NCBI RefSeq assembly: GCF_003989135.1
Contig: NZ_RYZZ01000005.1
Span: 124,001 to 188,000 of the forward strand
Source: Peribacillus cavernae
Lineage (GTDB): Bacteria; Bacillota; Bacilli; Bacillales; DSM-1321
Direction: 5' to 3'
DNA length: 64,000 bases
The translations under genes and the position numbers were made by a program. The notes under the pieces are model-generated. The model was given only the letters and a program-made list of their open reading frames with translations, was not told the DNA's origin and did no database searches. Shown piece after piece: positions 16,500 to 32,034 of the stretch (the first letter of the stretch is position 1; each line of letters begins with the position of its first letter).

Positions 16500-17017
16500 G
16501 AATTATCACCCTCTTCTTCATGGTCCTTTTTCGCCAGTATGATCGCTCCCACCAGGGCAACCAACAAAATCACAGAGGTGACCTCAAACGGAATGATATA
16601 CTTGGAGTATAGCTCTATCCCGATTTGCTCCGTATTTGCTTCATGCAATGTGGTCGGCTTTTCAGGTATATCCAAATTATAGATTCCGATATATACAACA
16701 AATCCGAAACCAACAATGGCCAGAAGCAAAATCAGTCTTTTCCAAGTATTCGTCTTTATATCCTCTGTATCATGATGGCGGGTAAGCATGATCCCGAACA
16801 GCATAATGATGGTAATCGCACCAGAATATATCAAAACTTGCACAGCGGCGATAAATTCGGCAGAAAGCAGCACATAAATCCCGGCAATGCTGATAAACGA
16901 AAATACCAGCGCGATGACCATGTGGACGACCTTTGTCAGATTCAATAAAAGCACACCGCCGATAATCGCAACAAGCGATAGAACGATAAATGCTAAAAAT
17001 TCGCCAGACAGGCTCAT
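16496..17017 (-). CDS. nuoJ: Complex I membrane subunit NuoJ
   Basis: 173 residues, five predicted membrane helices. The conserved third helix region [26 protein letters not shown], which includes the pi-bulge segment important for the proton path, is present. The C-terminal tail is charged ([14 protein letters not shown]). The ATG overlaps the nuoI stop by four bases (ATGA) and the gene overlaps nuoK by four, so I-J-K are translationally coupled. Confidence 0.95.
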   Translation of the reverse strand: MSLSGEFLAFIVLSLVAIIGGVLLLNLTKVVHMVIALVFSFISIAGIYVLLSAEFIAAVQVLIYSGAITIIMLFGIMLTRHHDTEDIKTNTWKRLILLLAIVGFGFVVYIGIYNLDIPEKPTTLHEANTEQIGIELYSKYIIPFEVTSVILLVALVGAIILAKKDHEEEGDNS

Positions 17018-17433
17018 ACTTTGTTCACCTTTCGAATATTTTCGTCGTTTTCATCAAGCCACTCCAGATTTTTGAATAGCTCATCACGACTATATTCAGC
17101 AAGCTCAAAGTTATTCGTCATCACAATCGACTCCGTTGGACAAACCTCTGTACAAAGGTCACACAGAATACAAATCTCAAAATTGATATCGTATGTATCA
17201 ATGAGTTTACCTCTTTTCGTCGGATCCGGATGTTTTTTTCCGGTTAATTGAATACAGTCCGTCGGGCAAATATTTACACATTGATTACAGACAATGCATT
17301 TTTCAGGATAAAACTTTTGGATTCCGCGAAACCTGTCCGGTAGCGGAAGCGGCTTGTTCGGATAGTCATAGGTTACTTTTTTCCGGGTCAGGTTTTTCAT
17401 CGTATATCCTAACCCTTTCATTAAACCAAGCAT
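17014..17433 (-). CDS. nuoI: Complex I ferredoxin-like subunit NuoI
   Basis: 139 residues from the ATG at 17431-17433, preceded by AAGGGGTG; longer in-frame starts upstream have no site and add non-homologous residues. NuoI carries iron-sulfur clusters N6a and N6b in the connecting arm. Two complete 4Fe-4S motifs are visible: CIVCNQCVNICP (Cys46, 49, 52, 56) and CILCDLCTEVCP (Cys88, 91, 94, 98), plus Cys60 after the first. It is separated from nuoH by about 95 bp. Confidence 0.95.
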   Translation of the reverse strand: MLGLMKGLGYTMKNLTRKKVTYDYPNKPLPLPDRFRGIQKFYPEKCIVCNQCVNICPTDCIQLTGKKHPDPTKRGKLIDTYDINFEICILCDLCTEVCPTESIVMTNNFELAEYSRDELFKNLEWLDENDENIRKVNKV

Positions 17434-17529
17434 TCCCTCACCCCTTCTTTCAGTAAAATCAATTTTCTTATAAAGAAAACAATACTGACCCTCCACCCTC
17501 CGTATTTCCAAACAGTTCTTTCTTGATGT

Positions 17530-18537
17530 TTAAAACATACTGAACAGTTCTTTTAAAAGTGCAGTTACGAATATATTTGCAAGTGCAACCGGCAGCAGCA
17601 CCTTCCAGCCAAATTCCATTAGCTGGTCAGCCCGGAGACGCGGAAAGGTTACACGGATCCAAATCAACAGATAAATAACCAGGCTGAATTTAAGGGCGAA
17701 CCAGACTGCTGCCGGAATGAAGCCCAAAAACGGCAGTGGGTGCCATCCCCCTAAAAATAATATGGTAGTTAACGATGCCATTGCAAACATATAGACATAT
17801 TCCGAAAGCATGAACATCGCCCAGCGAAAGCCCGAGTATTCCACATGATAACCGGCGACGAGCTCGGATTCAGCTTCAGGAAGGTCGAACGGCACCCTGT
17901 TCAACTCAGCTACAGAGGCAATCAGAAAAACAATAAAAGCAACAGGCTGCAGGACGATATACCAGATGTTCTTTTGGGCCTCAACAATCTCATTCAAATT
18001 AAGGCTGCCAGTTAACAGTACGATGCCGACTACCGACATGACCAGCGGGATTTCATAAGAAATCATTTGCGCTGCGGCACGCATCCCCCCAAGCAAGGCA
18101 TATTTATTATTCGATGCCCAGCCGGCTGTCACAATTCCAACTGTCGTGATGCCTGAAACGGCGATATAATAGAGCAGGCCAATGCCCATATCGGCAAATT
18201 GAAACTTATCAGTAAACGGAAGTGCCGCGAGAACCATGAATGCCGGCGCAAAGGCGATGACCGGAGCAATGATGTAAAGCGGTCTGTCAGCGACCTTAGG
18301 AATCGTATCTTCCTTGATTAATAGCTTTAGTACATCCGCTACCGTTTGCAGAAGCGCCCACCTGCCGCCCACCTGGTTGGGCCCAATCCTCATTTGCATA
18401 AAGCCCATTACTTTACGTTCGGAGAGAATCCCGTACGTTACAAAGCCTAAAACAACAAAAAGCAGAAGGACAGCAAGCAGAGAAAAAATTCCAAGGTTTA
18501 ACAGTCCGGGAGAGGATTGCAACAATTCTTGGATCAT
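17530..18537 (-). CDS. nuoH: Complex I membrane subunit NuoH
   Basis: 335 residues, eight membrane helices. NuoH docks the peripheral arm and forms much of the ubiquinone/menaquinone chamber. Signature segments: ERKVMGFMQMRIGPNQVGGRWALLQTVADVLKLLIKED, ISYEIPLVMSVVG and ELNRVPFDLPEAESELVAGYHVEYSGFRWAMFMLSEY. Two adjacent starts, TTG (18538-18540) and ATG (18535-18537), are possible; ATG is preferred because GGAGGTG is then eight bases upstream. The start overlaps the nuoD stop (TTGATG). Confidence 0.95.
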   Translation of the reverse strand: MIQELLQSSPGLLNLGIFSLLAVLLLFVVLGFVTYGILSERKVMGFMQMRIGPNQVGGRWALLQTVADVLKLLIKEDTIPKVADRPLYIIAPVIAFAPAFMVLAALPFTDKFQFADMGIGLLYYIAVSGITTVGIVTAGWASNNKYALLGGMRAAAQMISYEIPLVMSVVGIVLLTGSLNLNEIVEAQKNIWYIVLQPVAFIVFLIASVAELNRVPFDLPEAESELVAGYHVEYSGFRWAMFMLSEYVYMFAMASLTTILFLGGWHPLPFLGFIPAAVWFALKFSLVIYLLIWIRVTFPRLRADQLMEFGWKVLLPVALANIFVTALLKELFSMF

Positions 18538-19637
18538 CAACCGTCCACCTCCCCTAGTACAATATCAATGGCGCCCAGGATGGTAATTAAATTAGCCATA
18601 TTTTCTCCCTTCAACAGCTTAGGAAGGATTTGCAGATTATAAAAGGACGGTCTGCGGAATTTCAGACGATACGGCTCTTTCTTTCCATTGCTGGCAATAT
18701 AGCAGCCAATCTCGCCCCGGGGGGATTCGATGCGGACGAATGACTCCCCCTTTGGCGGCTTAATGATTTTCGGAACTTTGGCGAGGATCGGCCCATCCTG
18801 GGGGAATTGCTCCACTGCCTGTTCCAGGATTTTAAGAGATTCCTCTATTTCTTCAAGACGGCAATGATAGCGTGCCCATGCATCACCATCCTGCCGGACC
18901 GGAATATCGAAATCGAAACGGTCATAAATCGAGTATGGTTCATTTTTGCGCAAATCCCATTTTACTCCTGTACACCTTAAGTTTGCGCCGCTTAATGAGT
19001 AATTAATGGCATCCTCCTTTGTGTAGGAACCGATTCCTTTTACACGGCTCATGAAAATTTCATTTCCGGTTACAAGCTGATGATATCCTTCCAGTTGCTC
19101 TCTCATGTATGGGACAAAGTCGTGCACCTTCTGTATCCAGCCTTCTGGGGCATCCCACTTCACACCTCCGACACGCATGTAATTAAAGGTGAGCCGGGCT
19201 CCTGACAATTCATTCAGCATGTTGATAATCATTTCGCGCTCCCTGAATGCATACAGGAATGGGCTCGTTGCCCCAATATCAAGCAAATACGTGCCCCACC
19301 ACACGAGGTGGGAGGCAATTCGCCCCAATTCCATCGCAATCACCCGCAAGTATTCGGCACGATCCGGTGCGATAATTCCTGCCATTGTCTCCACTGCATG
19401 GCATAATACATAGTTATTGGTCATTGCTGCTAGATAATCCATTCTGTCTGTATACGGAATGATTTGTGTATATTGCAGATCCTCAGCCAATTTTTCCGTT
19501 CCCCTGTGAAGATAACCAATGACGGGTGTAGCTTCCTTGATGATTTCTCCGTCAATTTTAATCACCAACCGAAAAACGCCATGTGTACTCGGGTGCTGCG
19601 GACCTACATTGAGAAGCATTTCTTCTGTCCGAATCAT
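18537..19637 (-). CDS. nuoD: Complex I 49-kDa subunit NuoD
   Basis: 366 residues. NuoD, related to the large subunit of NiFe hydrogenase, forms the quinone-binding site with NuoB. The N-terminal loop NVGPQHPSTHGVFRL with the quinone-head histidine is intact, as are RGTEKLAEDLQYTQIIPYTDRMDY and the C-terminal ILGAIDIVLGEVDG. The cysteine ligands of the ancestral NiFe site are not present, as expected. GGAGGTG precedes the ATG; nuoC ends four bases before it. Confidence 0.96.
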   Translation of the reverse strand: MIRTEEMLLNVGPQHPSTHGVFRLVIKIDGEIIKEATPVIGYLHRGTEKLAEDLQYTQIIPYTDRMDYLAAMTNNYVLCHAVETMAGIIAPDRAEYLRVIAMELGRIASHLVWWGTYLLDIGATSPFLYAFREREMIINMLNELSGARLTFNYMRVGGVKWDAPEGWIQKVHDFVPYMREQLEGYHQLVTGNEIFMSRVKGIGSYTKEDAINYSLSGANLRCTGVKWDLRKNEPYSIYDRFDFDIPVRQDGDAWARYHCRLEEIEESLKILEQAVEQFPQDGPILAKVPKIIKPPKGESFVRIESPRGEIGCYIASNGKKEPYRLKFRRPSFYNLQILPKLLKGENMANLITILGAIDIVLGEVDG

Positions 19638-19640
19638 ATG

Positions 19641-20252
19641 CTACACCTCCACATCATACGGCTCGTAATCTTTTCGGAGAGGATACCCAATCCATTCTTC
19701 CCCAAGCAAGATTCTCTTTAGATCAGGGTGGCCGGTAAATCTGATCCCGAGGAGATCGTATGTTTCGCATTCGGGCCAATTCGCTCCTTCCCATAGTGGA
19801 ACTAGGGAAGGAATTTCCAGGTTACTTCGCTCTATCTTCACTTTTAAAGCGACAGCCTGCTGATTAGTAAATGAATATAAATGAACATATACTTCCATAT
19901 GCGTTTCAAAGTCGCCGCCATGCAGCTCCGATAGATAATCAAAGGCAAGCTGTTCATTATACTTTAATAATTCAGCCACTTTTCGATATGTATCCGGCTT
20001 TGCAACCAGGGTTGGGATATCTTTTGACAGTCTATTAATATATGAGTCTTCAAGGATTTCTTTGCCTAGATGGTTTTCAATTTCCTGTACGTATTTATCG
20101 AGGATGTGCTGATTAGGTGATGGTTTAGCTTTTTCTGCCGGTTCTTCCTTCACTTTGGCCGAAGCAGCCCCTTTTTCCCTCGCGGCAGCGGCCGCTTTCG
20201 CTTTTTCAGCTGCTTCTTTTTTTAGTTGTTCGAGACCTTTTTCCTCAGCCAC
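19641..20252 (-). CDS. nuoC: Complex I 30-kDa subunit NuoC with a basic/alanine-rich N-terminal extension
   Basis: 203 residues from a GTG at 20250-20252, six bases after AAGGTGAT. Residues 1-45 are an extension rich in Ala, Lys and Glu ([22 protein letters not shown]), which looks like a charged single alpha-helix or linker. The NuoC domain follows (about 50-203), with the signature [38 protein letters not shown] in the form [10 protein letters not shown]. NuoC is a separate gene from nuoD, unlike the E. coli fusion. It lies 2 bp after nuoB. Confidence 0.94.
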   Translation of the reverse strand: [203 protein letters not shown]

Positions 20253-20254
20253 GC

Positions 20255-20767
20255 CTAGATCACCTTCTTCCCGGTTTTAGCTTCATGGCGAATCTTTTCT
20301 TTCAATTTATTGATTCCATAAATGAGAGCAGCCGGGTTTGGCGGACAGCCGGGTATATAGACGTCTACGGGAACGATCTGATCAACGCCTTTGACCACCG
20401 AATACGATTTGACGTACGGCCCGCCTGCAGTGGCACATGATCCCATCGCAATCACCCATTTAGGTTCAGGCATCTGATCATACAGCCGTCTTAAGATCGG
20501 GGCCATCTTTTTCGTAACCGTGCCGGAAACGATCATGACATCCGATTGTCGCGGGGACGTCCTGAAGAATGAGCCAAAACGGTCTAAATCGTAATGGGAG
20601 GAACCAACACCCATCATTTCGATGGCACAGCAAGCCAGTCCAAATGTCATCGGCCATAAGGAATTGCTTCTGGCCCAGGCCTTGACCTGCTCGAGGGTCG
20701 ATAAAAAAACACTCCTGCGCAGTTCTTCCATTTCTAAGCTTGAAATTTCGTCTAATTTCAATTCCAT
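20255..20767 (-). CDS. nuoB: Complex I 20-kDa subunit NuoB
   Basis: 170 residues from the ATG at 20765-20767, with AAGGTG five bases upstream; an in-frame start 21 bp earlier would overlap nuoA by 31 bp and is less likely. NuoB holds the terminal 4Fe-4S cluster N2 that reduces quinone. Ligands Cys46-Cys47 (GLACCAIEM), Cys111 (GSCATAGG) and Cys141 (PGCPPNP) are all present. It overlaps the nuoA 3' end by 10 bp. Confidence 0.96.
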   Translation of the reverse strand: MELKLDEISSLEMEELRRSVFLSTLEQVKAWARSNSLWPMTFGLACCAIEMMGVGSSHYDLDRFGSFFRTSPRQSDVMIVSGTVTKKMAPILRRLYDQMPEPKWVIAMGSCATAGGPYVKSYSVVKGVDQIVPVDVYIPGCPPNPAALIYGINKLKEKIRHEAKTGKKVI

Positions 20768-21132
20768 TCTAACACCTTCTTCTTCCATGCATAGATTAAT
20801 CCGATCACTAGCATAAGTACAAAAATCAGCATTTCAACCAGTGCGAAAATCCCAAGCTTCTCGTAAGCAACCGCCCAAGGATATAAAAACACGGTTTCTA
20901 AATCAAAAATGACAAACATCAGGCCAAAAATGTAGTAACGTACATTGAATTGAACCCTGGAATCATGGAATGGTTCAATTCCGCTTTCATATGTGGTGTA
21001 CTTCGCTTCAGTCGGCTTATATGGCCGAAGCAGTTTGCCTAGAGAAACAGCTACCACTGGCAATAATATCCCTAAACAAAGAAACACAAAAACTATCAGA
21101 TAATTATTCTGATACATATGTAATGCTTCCAT
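20758..21132 (-). CDS. nuoA: Complex I membrane subunit NuoA
   Basis: 124 residues from the ATG at 21130-21132, seven bases after GGAGG; an ATG two codons earlier is too close to that site. Three membrane helices, with the conserved [40 protein letters not shown] stretch including the cysteine-loop equivalent (here Ser). First gene of the nuo operon A-B-C-D-H-I-J-K-L-M-N. The genes for the NADH-oxidising module, nuoE, nuoF and nuoG, are missing between D and H. Confidence 0.95.
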   Translation of the reverse strand: MEALHMYQNNYLIVFVFLCLGILLPVVAVSLGKLLRPYKPTEAKYTTYESGIEPFHDSRVQFNVRYYIFGLMFVIFDLETVFLYPWAVAYEKLGIFALVEMLIFVLMLVIGLIYAWKKKVLEWN

Positions 21133-21243
21133 GCCCATTCCTCCCTGCCGGATTTAAAACGCTAATTCCGATCAATAAAGCCTCTTCGATAATCCCTCGT
21201 CCGTTGGCGGCCGCAGATGATAAAAATATTGATATTAAGGCTA

Positions 21244-21262
21244 TGTAAACGTGTTCATTATA
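21244..21262 (-). promoter_or_regulatory. nuo operon -10 region and overlapping catabolite-responsive element
   Basis: On the minus strand TATAAT lies at 21257-21262. Directly downstream, TGTAAACGTGTTCA (plus strand 21244-21257) matches 13 of 14 positions of the CcpA consensus TGWAARCGYTWNCW and would cover the transcription start. No good -35 is seen at 17 bp (TACACT), so the promoter itself is uncertain. Confidence 0.45.
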
Positions 21263-21384
21263 TCATTGTATACCGATAAAGTGTAGGGATTGTTTGGAAA
21301 ATCTAGCTTTTTTACACTATTATAATATGTTAAGAAAACGAATAATATTTTTGTTTTCTGAAGCTGGGATAGAAATAAAAAGAA

Positions 21385-21425
21385 AAAGCACTATCCAAGA
21401 GATTTTCATCATGGATAGTGCTTTA
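21385..21425 (-). terminator. Terminator of the atp operon
   Basis: Perfect 13-bp stem AAAGCACTATCCA / TGGATAGTGCTTT, followed on the minus strand by TTCTTTTTATTT, four bases after atpC. Confidence 0.85.
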
Positions 21426-21429
21426 AAGT

Positions 21430-21834
<405 letters not shown>

Positions 21835-21859
21835 TTAAATACCCTCCTTGGTCCCTTCA

Positions 21860-24253
<2,394 letters not shown>

Positions 24254-24282
24254 TCACCACCCTTTTACAAATTTTAGACCGA

Positions 24283-25806
<1,524 letters not shown>

Positions 25807-25816
25807 CTAAAGAATG

Positions 25817-26892
<1,076 letters not shown>

Positions 26893-26978
26893 CTATTTAT
26901 ACACCGATTAAAGGCTACCTGCTATCGGCTGTTTATTAAATACTGTAATAGGATATACAGTGATTAAGGGCATAAAGG

Positions 26979-27014
26979 AATGGCGAAGGTTCACATGGAA
27001 CGCACTTCGCCATT
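26979..27014. other. Stable hairpin between atpE and atpF
   Basis: AATGGCGAAG-GTTC / GAAC-(3-nt bulge)-CTTCGCCATT, about 14 bp. On the coding (minus) strand no T tract follows, so it is not a good terminator in the direction of the operon; an mRNA-stability or processing element is more likely. Confidence 0.6.
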
Positions 27015-27034
27015 TTTGAACTTTTAAGGTTCTA

Positions 27035-27280
<246 letters not shown>

Positions 27281-27310
27281 TTATTTTACAGTTCTTAAAT
27301 GAACTTATAT

Positions 27311-28006
<696 letters not shown>

Positions 28007-28028
28007 CTATATTCACCTCTCTTCCCCA

Positions 28029-28397
28029 CTATCGACGTTTTAAGTGAATGAGAAAATCTATAACAATGACAATATAAGCTGTCATTAGTCCCAATACTAC
28101 ACTAATGAGATTGAATTGTTCGGGGTACTCAAGGGCAATAATCGCCGCAAGGGCAGCGGACGCCAATCTGGACATCGTACCTAATGACCTGAACTTCTCC
28201 CCCGAGTTAATAGCCGCTTCAAACGCACGCATCCTCCGGTTGATCAACCATAAATTAAACACACCGAAAGCGGTGCCGAGCGCCAATCCTGCAAAAACAT
28301 CCTGATAATCGGTAAAACCCCAGCCGAAGGCGCAAATCGCCAAAAAGTAAAGAAGATATTTAAGATGTCTTTTATACGTAGTTTGCAAATCTGGCAT
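28029..28397 (-). CDS. atpI: ATP synthase protein I
   Basis: 122 residues, four membrane helices with short basic loops (LINRRMRAFEA between helices 2 and 3). AtpI aids assembly of the c-ring and has been linked to magnesium handling in bacilli. The ATG follows the remnant atpZ stop by 7 bp, and the ribosome site CGGGAG is inside the atpZ remnant. Confidence 0.9.
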   Translation of the reverse strand: MPDLQTTYKRHLKYLLYFLAICAFGWGFTDYQDVFAGLALGTAFGVFNLWLINRRMRAFEAAINSGEKFRSLGTMSRLASAALAAIIALEYPEQFNLISVVLGLMTAYIVIVIDFLIHLKRR

Positions 28398-28404
28398 TTT
28401 ACGG

Positions 28405-28620
28405 TTAGTCTCCCGAGAAATATTGTTGGACAGTACGGAGCATAGATTCCTACTGCAAGTCCTATGAGAAGGCCGATTATTAAAGATATCGGCTCGACAT
28501 CAAGTGTTCTGTCCTGTCATCAACAGTAATTATGCCAATCAAAACTTGATCCGATAGTTGGGAAATAATGGCAGACATTAAAGCCGTGGTCTAAAAGGGG
28601 TTCCGATTTTTTTGACGCAT
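28405..28620 (-). pseudogene. atpZ: Decayed atpZ (AtpZ/AtpI family)
   Basis: 216 bp between the atp promoter and atpI. In pieces it reads MRQKNRNPF, a TAG, TTALMSAIISQL, then in another frame DRTLDVEPISLIIGLLIGLAVGIY, then in a third frame MLRTVQQYFSGD and TAA. Put together this is a normal two-helix AtpZ of about 72 residues. Visible lesions are the nonsense codon at position 10, local indels near QL(V)GS, loss of the GRW segment after GIIT, and a missing 5 bp at GIYA-MLR that could be collapse of a TATGC tandem. GAGGATG still stands before the ATG. AtpZ with AtpI is thought to act in Mg/Ca transport for the synthase, so AtpI here would work alone. Confidence 0.8.
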
Positions 28621-28646
28621 ATAGCATCCTCGCGGTTGATTAGTAG

Positions 28647-28730
28647 AGGATATAAATTATTACTTTCATTGTGCAAAAGTAGTAAAAAAAGATGTAGCGA
28701 GGATTCTGAAAACCCTCTCATTTATATCCT
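28647..28730 (-). promoter_or_regulatory. Structured leader of the atp operon
   Basis: AGGATATAAAT (28647-28657) is perfectly complementary to ATTTATATCCT (28720-28730), an 11-bp long-range stem in the 5' leader, enclosing a GAGG/CCTC inner stem. No T tract follows, so it is not an obvious terminator. Confidence 0.45.
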
Positions 28731-28735
28731 TTGTT

Positions 28736-28765
28736 AGCATACAATAGGCTCCCTATTAATGTCAA
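28736..28765 (-). promoter_or_regulatory. Sigma-A promoter of the atp operon
   Basis: Consensus -35 TTGACA (28760-28765), 18-bp spacer, -10 TATGCT (28736-28741). It lies 115 bp upstream of the atpZ remnant start. Confidence 0.7.
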
Positions 28766-28870
28766 CGAATCCACCGTGAAATTTGCCCCTTTTGTGAAAT
28801 AGTTAACTAAATGTTCACATTTAATCTATGATCCATGTTTAATCGATATTTTTACAGACCCAAACCTTCT

Positions 28871-31093
28871 TCATTCGAGCAAAATACTTGTTTCGATCCT
28901 ATCCTCTTTTCCTGCCTTCTTCGCAAAGATTACCGCTTTGTATATTCCCTTAGAAGGAAGCCCATCTCTTGGAATTTCCTTTTCGACCATTCCGCCTGTC
29001 TTATTCCTTCCCCAGTCCATGAATCCTGCAAATTGCAGGCTATCGATGTCGTATAGAGCGATCCCATATTCATCAGCTCCGCGCGGCAAATACATTTCAT
29101 ACCGGTAAAACCCTTCTTTATCGCCTTCTCCAAAATCAAAGCCCATCACGCGCGGATAATCCGGCTCTTCTTTTACATACAGAAATGGCATGCTAATGCG
29201 GTTAGTTCCTTCCATAAGTGTAAGGTAGCCATCGTAAATCCCTTTTTTCATTACTTTCGGGTTGGCCTGCAGTCCAATAGAGAGATGTTTTTTCTCTCCC
29301 GGCTTCAGCGTAAAAGACGAGGGAAGATTCCAGGTAATTCCTTGTTCACTTCTGGGAATTTCAAACGAATAATGCTTTGGCACTTTTCCGCCATTTTCAA
29401 CCGTCACTTTATCCTGATGCTCATCAATTCCTTCCTTTTTTTCATACATGCCAAAGGATAATGAGCTTGGAATCAACAGGGAATCCGCCTTAATCGCTTG
29501 TTCTATTTGCAGCCTTCCTGCTCCCTGCTCAAAGGTCCGGTATAATTCCCGGCTGTTTTTTTGCAGCGGTTTGGAGGTAGACATCAGCGCGGCTTTAACC
29601 TGCTCCGGCTTCCAGTCAGGGTGTGCCTGCAAAATCAGTGCACAAGCACCGGCGACATGGGGTGCTGCCATGCTGGTCCCCTGCAACGATAAATATCCCG
29701 AAGGAACCGTGCTTTCGATCGCTACTCCCGGAGCCAGGAGATCGGGCTTTATCCTCCAGGTAACCGTAACCGGTCCTCTTGAACTGAAATCGGCTAATTG
29801 ATCCTCTTCCTTCCTGTGAATAAATCGAACGTTGTGAATTTTTTTCATAGTGATTTGCTCTTTTAATGCTTCCCCTGCTTTTTGATGGATCGATACAGCA
29901 GGGATTTTTGTTTTTTCCTCAAGGGAGCCAGTGAACCCGCCCTTTGTATTGTTATAGATGATGACAGCTTTCGCCCCAGCCTTTTCTGCGTTTCTCACTT
30001 TCTCGGCAAAGGTAAGTTTTCCGCGTTTAAGCAACACTACTTTATTTTTGGCTCTTCGCAGTTCATCCCTGTTTCCGATTCCGCCGTATGTCATATTCTC
30101 TGAAAAGCTGAGGTCCCACTTTTTTGAACCCTGAAGAGGGAACAGTCGGACTTCCTGTCTATGGCCGCCCAGCCCTGTCAGAAGAAAGGGGATTTCAAGC
30201 GGCGGGGTTGAAGCTCCTACTGAAATCGCTTTTTCCGCCGTGCCTGGAGACCCGACCGTCCAGACATCCGGGCCTGAGTTTCCAGTTGATGTTACGGCGA
30301 CAATCCCACTTTTGACCGCTTTGTTTAACGCCTGGGAAATGGGAAGGTCAGGCCCGTTGATGTTATTGCCTAGTGAAAGATTCAAAACATCGACTTTATC
30401 TTTAATGGCTGTATCAATAGCAGCCAGTACATGCTCGGTGTTACCAACACCGCCGGGGCCTAAGGCACGGTAAGCAATAATCTCTGCTTCCGGCGCCACC
30501 CCTTTCATTTGTCCATTGGCCGCGATAATGCCTGCGACATGGGTCCCATGGACAGTGGACAATCCGCCGCGTCCCTTTGTTTCCATCGGGTCAGTATCTC
30601 CATCTACAAGATCGCGCCCATAACGGTAAGACCTGCGAAGGTCAGGATGTTCATAATCTATTCCTGTATCTATCACTCCTACCTTGATTCCCTTACCGGT
30701 AATCCGCTGATGTTTTTTGTCAAACAAATGGCGTATTTTATCGCCGCCGATAAAAGGAACGCTTTCGTCTATCTCAGCGTGATAAAAAGCCACTTTCGAG
30801 ACATAGCCGATGGCGCTTTCTTTTTTAAGCATGGCAATTTCTCTGGATTTTCCCATGACCGAAAAACCAGATAAAGCATATTGATAAATATGACGAACCT
30901 TTAAGGAAGGGTATTTCTTAACAAGTTGTTTGATGGATATTGGATCAGCCGGCCCTTTTAAAGTAACGATGGCTGTCGTTGTTTCCGATGGAGTGATCTT
31001 CGGAAGCGGAGGAATGCGAACAGCCGAAAACGTCGCTGACATCGGTGCAATCAATAACAATAACAATAAAAAAAAACTGATTTTTCCTCTCAT
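28871..31093 (-). CDS. Secreted subtilisin-family serine protease (Vpr type)
   Basis: 740 residues from the ATG at 31091-31093, six bases after GGGGGTG (an upstream GTG is part of that site). Signal peptide (1-23), inhibitor-I9 propeptide (about 35-110), S8 catalytic domain (about 130-500) with the triad Asp141 (VIDTGID), His181 (HGTHVAG) and Ser473 (GTSMAAPHVAG) and oxyanion Asn271, and a PA domain inserted at about 330-420 (VVLLKRGKLTFAEKVRNAEKAGAKAVIIYNN). A beta-rich C-terminal region follows. The layout is that of B. subtilis Vpr, though shorter and at a different locus. It is a single gene between the atp operon and upp and probably degrades extracellular protein. Confidence 0.93.
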   Translation of the reverse strand: MRGKISFFLLLLLLIAPMSATFSAVRIPPLPKITPSETTTAIVTLKGPADPISIKQLVKKYPSLKVRHIYQYALSGFSVMGKSREIAMLKKESAIGYVSKVAFYHAEIDESVPFIGGDKIRHLFDKKHQRITGKGIKVGVIDTGIDYEHPDLRRSYRYGRDLVDGDTDPMETKGRGGLSTVHGTHVAGIIAANGQMKGVAPEAEIIAYRALGPGGVGNTEHVLAAIDTAIKDKVDVLNLSLGNNINGPDLPISQALNKAVKSGIVAVTSTGNSGPDVWTVGSPGTAEKAISVGASTPPLEIPFLLTGLGGHRQEVRLFPLQGSKKWDLSFSENMTYGGIGNRDELRRAKNKVVLLKRGKLTFAEKVRNAEKAGAKAVIIYNNTKGGFTGSLEEKTKIPAVSIHQKAGEALKEQITMKKIHNVRFIHRKEEDQLADFSSRGPVTVTWRIKPDLLAPGVAIESTVPSGYLSLQGTSMAAPHVAGACALILQAHPDWKPEQVKAALMSTSKPLQKNSRELYRTFEQGAGRLQIEQAIKADSLLIPSSLSFGMYEKKEGIDEHQDKVTVENGGKVPKHYSFEIPRSEQGITWNLPSSFTLKPGEKKHLSIGLQANPKVMKKGIYDGYLTLMEGTNRISMPFLYVKEEPDYPRVMGFDFGEGDKEGFYRYEMYLPRGADEYGIALYDIDSLQFAGFMDWGRNKTGGMVEKEIPRDGLPSKGIYKAVIFAKKAGKEDRIETSILLE

Positions 31094-31163
31094 ACTGCTC
31101 ACCCCCTTTTCTTACTAGGTTTTCACAGCCGTAATAAGCTATGCAACAAACATGAGAAAAGGA

Positions 31164-31186
31164 GAAAACCGCCCATAACGGACGGC
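31164..31186 (-). terminator. Probable upp terminator
   Basis: CCGTCC / GGGCGG stem (one T-G pair) with a 5-nt loop, followed by TTTTC on the minus strand, about 110 bp after upp. Confidence 0.45.
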
Positions 31187-31296
31187 TGAAAGATCAATCT
31201 TTTAATGGATTATACACGTTGGCGGAACATCAGTTTGTTATAAAAAGCAACGGATTGTTCCTGCAATATGGTTCTCTGATTTACCTCACTTCAGGC

Positions 31297-31980
<684 letters not shown>

Positions 31981-32034
31981 TCATTCCAATCACACTTCAC
32001 TCATTTTACAGAAAAAGAAATCATAGTTCAATAA

